Source: Micropterix aruncella (taxonomy: Eukaryota > Arthropoda > Insecta > Lepidoptera > Micropterigidae). From it: a stretch of DNA of 64,000 nucleotides. The position numbers and the translations under genes were made by a program. The stretch lies in NCBI GenBank assembly GCA_944548615.1, contig CALYMY010000058.1, forward strand, positions 180,056 through 244,055, read 5' to 3'. A model generated the notes under the pieces. It worked only from the letters and a program-made list of their open reading frames with translations, did not search any database and was not told where the DNA came from. Positions 1 to 8,220 of the stretch are shown piece by piece (positions within the stretch are counted from its first letter, which is position 1; each line of letters starts with the position of its first letter).

Positions 1-9
1 GAAATAAAT

Positions 10-731
10 TGGCTTCCGACGTTTGAGGGCTATTGCGCTAAAAGGCATCAATAGTCCTCCCTGTTTATTATTATCTAATAGAGTTTTGCTTTGCGCATCT
101 AACGCTTCTTTTAATTTTCAAATCTGAGTAATATTAACGGAATTATAGACGATTTAATATCTGTATAGGTATATTGATTTATCGATTTAACGGTTTTGTT
201 TCCATAGTAACGAGCTCAGGCGGTGGCCCGACTCGCAATAGAATATTTATCGATTTAACGATTTCTGTTTCTATGGTAACTTCAGCCCTCGTCATACTTG
301 CGAAAGTTTATTTATCGATTTTACGATGTTTGTTTTCAATAGTAGCGATCCGAGCCAAGGGAGTTTTAGTATTTTTCCCGCGGCTTCGTTTAATAAATTA
401 AATATTATATTCTTTATTTTATCATATACACACAAGCGAGGTGTCAAAAGATAGGGTTTTAGAACGCTTTTCATTTCATTGCTTCTGCTTTTTATCTGGT
501 CTTCTTCTTCTTCTTTAATTACTTTTCAATACTATTTAATCTGTGCTTTTTCATTTTCATTTTCAGTGCCTTTGATCAACGAGAAGAGACAATATGGAGA
601 CCACAGAAATAGAAGTGCCGTTTCGGAATTTCGAAGAAATACCGGAAAGAGCCAGAGATATTGCCCGCGAGGCGTTAAACGAATTAAAAGGAGTAAACAA
701 CCTACGGAAAGAGGTACGTGACAAGGACGAG
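10..731 (+). repeat. U module, copy 1 (captured gene-fragment module of the satellite)
   Basis: This is the first of 14 near-identical 722-bp modules, one per satellite unit. Parts in order: a 13-bp remnant matching the end of an A monomer (TTGGCTTCCGACG, 9-21); about 150 bp with no recognisable feature; three degenerate 65-69 bp units with ATCGAT and X-box-like motifs (179-346); an AT-rich stretch (about 385-425); a (CTT)5 tract (501-515) leading into a polypyrimidine tract; a 3' splice-type site (AG 565-566); an exon-like segment (567-713); a donor GTACGT at 714. The module ends in GACGAG (726-731), shared with A monomers. No terminal inverted repeats are visible. Copy-specific base: G at 498 (C in most copies), shared only with copy 14. 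That it was taken from a host gene is inference. Confidence 0.95.
179..346 (+). promoter_or_regulatory. Triplet of ATCGAT / X-box-like repeat units, copy 1
   Basis: Three degenerate tandem units start at TTATCGATTTAACG (179), TTATCGATTTAACG (247) and TTATCGATTTTACG (312). Units 1 and 2 each carry a 14-mer that fits the RFX X-box consensus RYYNYYATRRNRAC exactly: GTTTCCATAGTAAC (198-211) and GTTTCTATGGTAAC (267-280). Unit 3 has a decayed version (333-346, 11 of 14). RFX factors bind such sites in animals and fungi, often upstream of ciliary genes. ATCGAT also resembles the core of the insect DRE element. Binding is inferred from motif match only; there is no direct evidence of promoter activity. 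Confidence 0.45.
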
Positions 732-764
732 CGAACTCCTCAACGGTCAACCGTAGAGACGTGA
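594..764 (+). CDS. Conserved 56-codon ORF on a captured first coding exon, copy 1
   Basis: I do not recognise the protein. It begins METTEIEVPF and is rich in E, R and K, with hydrophobic residues I16, A20, I23, A27, L31, V34 and L37 spaced 3-4 apart, as in an amphipathic or coiled-coil helix. The start is supported by an in-frame TGA at 573-575 and a good context (A at -3, G at +4). A 3' splice site precedes it (pyrimidine-rich tract, TTTTCAG, exon from 567), and GAG|GTACGT after codon 40 is a strong phase-0 donor, so 567-713 looks like one exon (27-nt leader plus 40 codons). Unspliced, the frame continues through the U end into the first A monomer and stops at TGA 762-764. Residue 47 is R here and G in most copies. 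It may be a non-expressed gene fragment. Confidence 0.4.
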   Translation: METTEIEVPFRNFEEIPERARDIAREALNELKGVNNLRKEVRDKDERTPQRSTVET

Positions 765-1692
765 AATTTGGTATAGGCATTCCATTATGATGGCAATTAC
801 TAAGTTCCACCATGACATGGCTGCTGCACCCAGGGTTGGCTCCCGACGAGGGAACTTCTCAACGGTCAACCGTAGAGACGTGAAATTTGGTATAGGCATT
901 CCATTATGATGGCAATTACTAAGTTCCACCATGACATGGCTGCTGCACCCAGGGTTGGCTCCCGACGAGGGAACTCCTCAACGGTCAACCGTAGAGACGT
1001 GAAATTTGGTATAGGCATTCCATTATGATGGCAATTACTAAGTTCCACCATGACATGGCTGCTGCACCCAGGGTTGGCTCCCGACGAGGGAACTCCTCAA
1101 CGGTCAACCGTAGAGACGTGAAATTTGGTATAGGCGTTCCATTATGATGGCAATTACTAAGTTCCACCATGACATGGCTGCTGCACCCAGGGTTGGCTCC
1201 CGACGAGGGAACTTCTCAACGGTCAACCGTAGAGACGTGAAATTTGGTATAGGCATTCCATTATGATGGCAATTACTAAGTTCCACCATGACATGGCTGC
1301 TGCACCCAGGGTTGGCTCCCGACGAGGGAACTCCTCAACGGTCAACCGTAGAGACGTGAAATTTGGTATAGGCATTCCATTATGACGGCAATTTCTAAGT
1401 TCCACCATGACATCGCTGCTGCACCCAGGGTTGGCTCCCGACGAGGGAACTCCTCAACGGTCAACCGTAGAGACGTGAAATTTGGTATAGGCGTTCCATT
1501 ATGATGGCAATTACTAAGTTCCACCATGACATGGCTGCTGCACCCAGGGTTGGCTCCCGACGAGGGAACTCCTCAACGGTCAACCATAGAGACGTGAAAT
1601 TTGGTATAGGCATTCCATTATGATGGCAATTACTAAGTTCCACCATGACATGGCTGCTGCACCCAGGGTTGGCTCCCGACGAGGGAACTCCT
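732..1692 (+). repeat. A array of unit 1: 8 x 119-bp monomers
   Basis: Eight full 119-bp monomers plus the 9-bp head of a ninth (GGAACTCCT), which joins B directly. Each monomer runs from GGAACTCCTC to CCCGACGAG and holds two short dyads: ACGGT-CA-ACCGT (monomer positions 12-23) and CCATG-A-CATGG (79-89). Monomers 2 and 5 carry the ACTTCTC variant, 4 and 7 the GGCGTTCC variant, and 6 is the linked three-base marker variant (T60C, A68T, G88C) that breaks the second dyad. As 119 is not a multiple of 3, the 61-aa minus-strand frames repeated here are not taken as genes. Confidence 0.98.
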
Positions 1693-3729
1693 GAACATAG
1701 AAATTGTTATGAATAAATGTCATTTTTCGAAAAAGACCGTGATAGAGTAAATAAAACGCGTTACGGTGTTTGGGCATAACGAAGGCCTTTGAAATCTCTA
1801 CGAAATGGCATTTTCGAAATTTTGACATTTTGAAATTTTTTATATAAACTTTCATTTTGAACATAGAAATTGTTATGAAAAAATCACATTTTTCACAAAA
1901 GAACGAGATAGAGTAAACCTACCGCGTTGCGGTCTTTAGCGAGATCGACACCCCGCTTAAGCTCTACAAAATGGCATTTTTGAAATTTTGACTTTTTGAA
2001 AAATTTTATATAAAATTTCATTTTAAACATAGAAATTATTATGAAAAAATCATATTTTTCGAAAAAGATCGTGATAGAGTAAACCTATAGGGTTACGGCG
2101 TTCGGACAGAACGACGGCCTTGGTAATCTCTACAAAATGGCATTTTCGAAATTTTGACATTTTGAAAAATTTTATATAAAATTTCATTTTAAACATAGAA
2201 ATTGTTATGAAAAAATCACATTTTTCGAAAAAGATCGTGATAGAGTAAACCTATAGGGTTACGGCGTTCGGACAGAACGACGGCCTTGGTAATCTCTACA
2301 AAATGGCATTTTCGAAATTTTGACATTTTGAAATTTTTTATATAAACTTTCATTTTGAACATAGAAATTGTTATGAATTAATGACATTTTTCGAAAAAGA
2401 CCGTGATAGAGTAAATGAAACGCGTTACGGTGGTTAGGCAGAACGAAGGCCTTTGAAATCTCTACGAAATGGCATTTTCGAAATTTTGACATTTTGAAAT
2501 TTTTTATATAAACTTTCATTTTGAACATAGAAATTGTTATGAAAAAATCACATTTTTCGAAATAAATCGAGATAGAGTAAACCTACCGCGTTGCGGTCTT
2601 TGGCGAGATCGACACCCCGCTTAAGCTCTACAAAATGGCATTTTTGAAATTTTGACATTTTGAAAAATTTTATATAAAATTTCATTTTAAACATAGAAAT
2701 TATAATGAAAAAATCACATTTTTCGAAAAAGATCGTGATAGAGTAAACCTATAGCGTTACGGCGTTCGGACAGAACGACGGCCTTGGTAATCTCTACGAA
2801 ATGGCATTTTCGAAATTTTGACATTTTGAAATTTTTTATATAAACTTTCATTTTGAACATAGAAATTGTTATGAATAAATGACATTTTTCGAAAAAGACC
2901 GTGATAGAGTAAACCTACCGCGTTGCGGTCTTTGGCTAGATCGACACCCCGCTTAAGCTCTACAAAATGGCATTTTTGAAATTTTGACATTTTGAAAAAT
3001 TTTATATAAAATTTCATTTTAAACATAGAAATTATTATGAAAAAATCACATTTTTCGAAAAAGATCGTGATAGAGTAAACCTATAGCGTTACGGCGTTCG
3101 GACAGAACGACGGCCTTGGTAATCTCTACAAAATGGCATTTTCGAAATTTTGACATTTTGAAAAATTTTATATAAAATTTCATTTTAAACATAGAAATTG
3201 TTATGAAAAAATCACATTTTTCGAAAAAGATCGTCATAGAGTAAACCTATAGCGTTACGGCGTTCGGACAGAACGACGGCCTTGGTAATCTCTACAAAAT
3301 GGCATTTTCGAAATTTTGACATTTTGAAAAATTTTATATAAACTTTCATTTTGAACATAGAAATTGTTATGAAAAAATCACATTTTTCGAAATAAATCGA
3401 GATAGAGTAAACCTACCGCGTTGCGGTCTTTGGCGAGATCGACACCCCGCTTAAGCTCTACAAAATGGCATTTTTGAAATTTTGATATTTTGAAAAATTT
3501 TATATAAAATTTCATTTTAAACATAGAAATTATAATGAAAAAATCACATTTTTCGAAAAAGATCGTGATAGAGTAAACCTATAGCGTTACGGTGTTCGGA
3601 CAGAACGAAGGCCTTTGAAATCTCTACGAAATGGCATTTTCGAAATTTTGACATTTTGAATTTTTTTATATAAACTTTCATTTTGAACATAGAAATTGTT
3701 ATGAAAAAATCACATTTTTCGAAATAAAT
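1693..3729 (+). repeat. B array of unit 1: 12 x 166 bp + 45 bp
   Basis: AT-rich satellite with an exact 166-bp period (GAACATAG recurs at 1693 and 1859, and again at 3685). Three monomer subtypes are interleaved. Alpha has ACGCGTTACGGTG and GAAGGCCTTTGAAATC. Beta has ACCGCGTTGCGGT and CACCCCGCTTAAGC. Gamma has CTATAGSGTTACGGCG and ACGGCCTTGGTAATC. All share a tail of ATTTT tracts about every 8-10 bp followed by TTATATAAA. The array starts with an alpha monomer containing TGTCATTTTT and ends 45 bp into a monomer at the U junction. No gene is seen. Confidence 0.97.
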
Positions 3730-4451
3730 TGGCTTCCGACGTTTGAGGGCTATTGCGCTAAAAGGCATCAATAGTCCTCCCTGTTTATTATTATCTAATA
3801 GAGTTTTGCTTTGCGCATCTAACGCTTCTTTTAATTTTCAAATCTGAGTAATATTAACGGAATTATAGACGATTTAATATCTGTATAGGTATATTGATTT
3901 ATCGATTTAACGGTTTTGTTTCCATAGTAACGAGCTCAGGCGGTGGCCCGACTCGCAATAGAATATTTATCGATTTAACGATTTCTGTTTCTATGGTAAC
4001 TTCAGCCCTCGTCATACTTGCGAAAGTTTATTTATCGATTTTACGATGTTTGTTTTCAATAGTAGCGATCCGAGCCAAGGGAGTTTTAGTATTTTTCCCG
4101 CGGCTTCGTTTAATAAATTAAATATTATATTCTTTATTTTATCATATACACACAAGCGAGGTGTCAAAAGATAGGGTTTTAGAACGCTTTTCATTTCATT
4201 GCTTCTGCTTTTTATCTCGTCTTCTTCTTCTTCTTTAATTACTTTTCAATACTATTTAATCTGTGCTTTTTCATTTTCATTTTCAGTGCCTTTGATCAAC
4301 GAGAAGAGACAATATGGAGACCACAGAAATAGAAGTGCCGTTTCGGAATTTCGAAGAAATACCGGAAAGAGCCAGAGATATTGCCCGCGAGGCGTTAAAC
4401 GAATTAAAAGGAGTAAACAACCTACGGAAAGAGGTACGTGACAAGGACGAG
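3730..4451 (+). repeat. U module, copy 2
   Basis: Same structure as copy 1 and close to the majority sequence. The A-monomer remnant lies at 3729-3741, the left GACG at 3738-3741 and the right GACG at 4446-4449, bracketing 704 bp of sequence unrelated to A (3742-4445). Confidence 0.95.
3899..4066 (+). promoter_or_regulatory. ATCGAT / X-box-like triplet, copy 2
   Basis: X-box-like 14-mers lie at 3918-3931 and 3987-4000, with the decayed third at about 4053-4066. The sequence is identical to copy 1. Confidence 0.45.
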
Positions 4452-4484
4452 GGAACTCCTCAACGGTCAACCGTAGAGACGTGA
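4314..4484 (+). CDS. Conserved 56-codon ORF, copy 2
   Basis: Majority version of the ORF (G47). Exon-like segment 4287-4433 with AG acceptor and GTACGT donor intact. Stop TGA 4482-4484 lies in the first A monomer. Function unknown. Confidence 0.4.
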   Translation: METTEIEVPFRNFEEIPERARDIAREALNELKGVNNLRKEVRDKDEGTPQRSTVET

Positions 4485-7316
4485 AATTTGGTATAGGCAT
4501 TCCATTATGATGGCAATTACTAAGTTCCACCATGACATGGCTGCTGCACCCAGGGTTGGCTCCCGACGAGGGAACTTCTCAACGGTCAACCGTAGAGACG
4601 TGAAATTTGGTATAGGCATTCCATTATGATGGCAATTACTAAGTTCCACCATGACATGGCTGCTGCACCCAGGGTTGGCTCCCGACGAGGGAACTCCTCA
4701 ACGGTCAACCGTAGAGACGTGAAATTTGGTATAGGCATTCCATTATGATGGCAATTACTAAGTTCCACCATGACATGGCTGCTGCACCCAGGGTTGGCTC
4801 CCGACGAGGGAACTCCTCAACGGTCAACCGTAGAGACGTGAAATTTGGTATAGGCATTCCATTATGATGGCAATTACTAAGTTCCACCATGACATGGCTG
4901 CTGCACCCAGGGTTGGCTCCCGACGAGGGAACTCCTCAACGGTCAACCGTAGAGACGTGAAATTTGGTATAGGCATTCCATTATGACGGCAATTTCTAAG
5001 TTCCACCATGACATCGCTGCTGCACCCAGGGTTGGCTCCCGACGAGGGAACTCCTCAACGGTCAACCGTAGAGACGTGAAATTTGGTATAGGCATTCCAT
5101 TATGATGGCAATTACTAAGTTCCACCATGACATGGCTGCTGCACCCAGGGTTGGCTCCCGACGAGGGAACTCCTCAACGGTCAACCGTAGAGACGTGAAA
5201 TTTGGTATAGGCATTCCATTATGATGGCAATTACTAAGTTCCACCATGACATGGCTGCTGCACCCAGGGTTGGCTCCCGACGAGGGAACTCCTCAAGGGT
5301 CAACCGTAGAGACGTGAAATTTGGTATAGGCATTCCATTATGATGGCAATTACTAAGTTCCACCATGACATGGCTGCTGCACCCAGGGTTGGCTGCCGAC
5401 GAGGGAACTCCTCAACGGTCAACCGTAGAGACGTGAAATTTGGTATAGGCATTCCATTATGATGGCAATTACTAAGTTCCACCATGACATGGCTGCTGCA
5501 CCCAGGGTTGGCTCCCGACGAGGGAACTCCTCAACGGTCAACCGTAGAGACGTGAAATTTGGTATAGGCATTCCATTATGACGGCAATTTCTAAGTTCCA
5601 CCATGACATCGCTGCTGCACCCAGGGTTGGCTCCCGACGAGGGAACTCCTCAACGGTAAACCGTAGATACGTCAAATTTGGTATAGGCATTCCATTATGA
5701 TGGCAATTACTAAGTTCCACCATGACATGGCTGCTGCACCCAGGGTTGGCTCCCGACGAGGGAACTCCTCAACGGTCAACCGTAGAGACGTGAAATTTGG
5801 TATAGGCATTCCATTATGATGGCAATTACTAAGTTCCACCATGACATGGCTGCTGCACCCAGGGTTGGCTCCCGACGAGGGAACTCCTCAACGGTCAACC
5901 GTAGAGACGTGAAATTTGGTATAGGCATTCCATTATGATGGCAATTACTAAGTTCCACCATGACATGGCTGCTGCACCCAGGGTTGGCTCCCGACGAGGG
6001 AACTCCTCAACGGTCAACCGTAGAGACGTGAAATTTGGTATAGGCATTCCATTATGACGGCAATTTCTAAGTTCCACCATGACATCGCTGCTGCACCCAG
6101 GGTTGGCTCCCGACGAGGGAACTCCTCAACGGTCAACCGTAGAGACGTGAAATTTGGTATAGGCGTTCCATTATGATGGCAATTACTAAGTTCCACCATG
6201 ACATGGCTGCTGCACCCAGGGTTGGCTCCCGACGAGGGAACTCCTCAACGGTCAACCGTAGAGACGTGAAATTTGGTATAGGCATTCCATTATGATGGCA
6301 ATTACTAAGTTCCACCATGACATGGCTGCTGCACCCAGGGTTGGCTCCCGACGAGGGAACTCCTCAACGGTCAACCGTAGAGACGTGAAATTTGGTATAG
6401 GCATTCCATTATGATGGCAATTACTAAGTTCCACCATGACATGGCTGCTGCACCCAGGGTTGGCTCCCGACGAGGGAACTCCTCAACGGTCAACCGTAGA
6501 GACGTGAAATTTGGTATAGGCATTCCATTATGATGGCAATTACTAAGTTCCACCATGACATGGCTGCTGCACCCAGGGTTGGCTCCCGACGAGGGAACTC
6601 CTCAACGGTCAACCGTAGAGACGTGAAATTTGGTATAGGCATTCCATTATGACGGCAATTTCTAAGTTCCACCATGACATCGCTGCTGCACCCAGGGTTG
6701 GCTCCCGACGAGGGAACTCCTCAACGGTCAACCGTAGAGACGTGAAATTTGGTATAGGCATTCCATTATGATGGCAATTACTAAGTTCCACCATGACATG
6801 GCTGCTGCACCCAGGGTTGGCTCCCGACGAGGGAACTCCTCAACGGTCAACCGTAGAGACGTGAAATTTGGTATAGGCATTCCATTATGATGGCAATTAC
6901 TAAGTTCCACCATGACATGGCTGCTGCACCCAGGGTTGGCTCCCGACGAGGGAACTCCTCAACGGTCAACCGTAGAGACGTGAAATTTGGTATAGGCATT
7001 CCATTATGACGGCAATTTCTAAGTTCCACCATGACATCGCTGCTGCACCCAGGGTTGGCTCCCGACGAGGGAACTCCTCAACGGTCAACCGTAGAGACGT
7101 GAAATTTGGTATAGGCATTCCATTATGATGGCAATTACTAAGTTCCACCATGACATGGCTGCTGCACCCAGGGTTGGCTCCCGACGAGGGAACTCCTCAA
7201 CGGTCAACCGTAGAGACGTGAAATTTGGTATAGGCATTCCATTATGATGGCAATTACTAAGTTCCACCATGACATGGCTGCTGCACCCAGGGTTGGCTCC
7301 CGACGAGGGAACTCCT
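4452..7316 (+). repeat. A array of unit 2: 24 x 119-bp monomers
   Basis: The longest A array here: 24 monomers plus the 9-bp head. Monomer 2 has ACTTCTC. Marker monomers are 5, 10, 14, 19 and 22. Monomer 8 has two private changes, including a C-to-G in its last bases (GGCTGCCG). Monomer 11 is unusually divergent (GGTAAACCGTAGATACGTC). Monomers 12-24 are the source, or the copy, of the A array at 8221-9776. Confidence 0.98.
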
Positions 7317-8220
7317 GAACATAGAAATTGTTATGAATAAATGTCATTTTTCGAAAAAGACCGTGATAGAGTAAATAAAACGCGTTACGGTGTTTGGGCA
7401 TAACGAAGGCCTTTGAAATCTCTACGAAATGGCATTTTCGAAATTTTGACATTTTGAAATTTTTTATATAAACTTTCATTTTGAACATAGAAATTGTTAT
7501 GAAAAAATCACATTTTTCACAAAAGAACGAGATAGAGTAAACCTACCGCGTTGCGGTCTTTAGCGAGATCGACACCCCGCTTAAGCTCTACAAAATGGTA
7601 TTTTTGAAATTTTGACTTTTTGAAAAATTTTATATAAAATTTCATTTTAAACATAGAAATTATTATGAAAAAATCATATTTTTCGAAAAAGATCGTGATA
7701 GAGTAAACCTATAGGGTTACGGCGTTCGGACAGAACGACGGCCTTGGTAATCTCTACAAAATGGCATTTTCGAAATTTTGACATTTTGAAAAATTTTATA
7801 TAAAATTTCATTTTAAACATAGAAATTGTTATGAAAAAATCACATTTTTCGAAAAAGATCGTGATAGAGTAAACCTATAGGGTTACGGCGTTCGGACAGA
7901 ACGACGGCCTTGGTAATCTCTACAAAATGGCATTTTCGAAATTTTGACATTTTGAAATTTTTTATATAAACTTTCATTTTGAACATAGAAATTGTTATGA
8001 ATTAATGACATTTTTCGAAAAAGACCGTGATAGAGTAAATGAAACGCGTTACGGTGGTTAGGCAGAACGAAGGCCTTTGAAATCTCTACGAAATGGCATT
8101 TTCGAAATTTTGACATTTTGAAATTTTTTATATAAACTTTCATTTTAAATTTTAAATAAAATTTCATTTTAAACATAGAAATTATTATGAAAAAATCATA
8201 TTTTTCGAAAAAGATCGTGA
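7317..8220 (+). repeat. B array following the first A array of unit 2, truncated
   Basis: Five monomers plus 50 bp, with an extra 24 bp near 8141-8165 where an alpha tail runs into a beta tail (CATTTTAAATTTTAAATAAA). It ends abruptly at GATCGTGA (8220), where an A monomer starts with no U between. A rare variant AATGGTATTTTT near 7595 recurs near 10055. Confidence 0.95.

Noticed and set aside
174..401. 75-aa plus-strand ORF in each U (MIYRF...)
   Set aside because: It reads through three degenerate motif units whose 68 and 65-bp spacing shifts frame. There is no upstream signal, and the better reading is regulatory motifs.
292..474. 60-aa minus-strand ORF in U
   Set aside because: It lies over the AT-rich stretch and motif units, with no supporting signals on that strand. 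Its conservation equals that of U as a whole.
479..721. 80-aa plus-strand ORF with a hydrophobic, signal-like start
   Set aside because: Its first part is the CTT tract and polypyrimidine tract in translation, and its second part overlaps the METT frame out of phase. The copy 4 change is synonymous in the METT frame and missense here.
10..731. U as a cut-and-paste transposon
   Set aside because: There are no terminal inverted repeats between TTTGAGGGCT and GTGACAAG, no transposase, and the only flank signal is a 4-bp direct repeat.
732..850. tRNA- or 5S-derived monomer (SINE-like origin of A)
   Set aside because: I looked for A-box and B-box promoters. GGTTGGCTCCC does not fit the B-box GGTTCGANNCC, and no cloverleaf is apparent.
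747..932. Recurrent 61-aa minus-strand ORFs in every A monomer
   Set aside because: They overlap each other by 67 bp, exist only because one 119-bp monomer is read into the next, and the period is not a multiple of 3. Their near-identity reflects satellite homogeneity, not coding constraint.
732..1692. CRISPR array
   Set aside because: There are no unique spacers: the entire 119-bp period is repeated, and the context is eukaryotic satellite with no cas genes.
1693..1858. CENP-B box in B monomers
   Set aside because: No stretch fits the core TTCG....A..CGGG. The TTCGAA sites occur in a different AT context.
2259..2528. 89-94 aa minus-strand ORFs in the B arrays
   Set aside because: The 166-bp period shifts frame each monomer. 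The peptides are AT-driven, rich in K, F and N, and change with monomer subtype.
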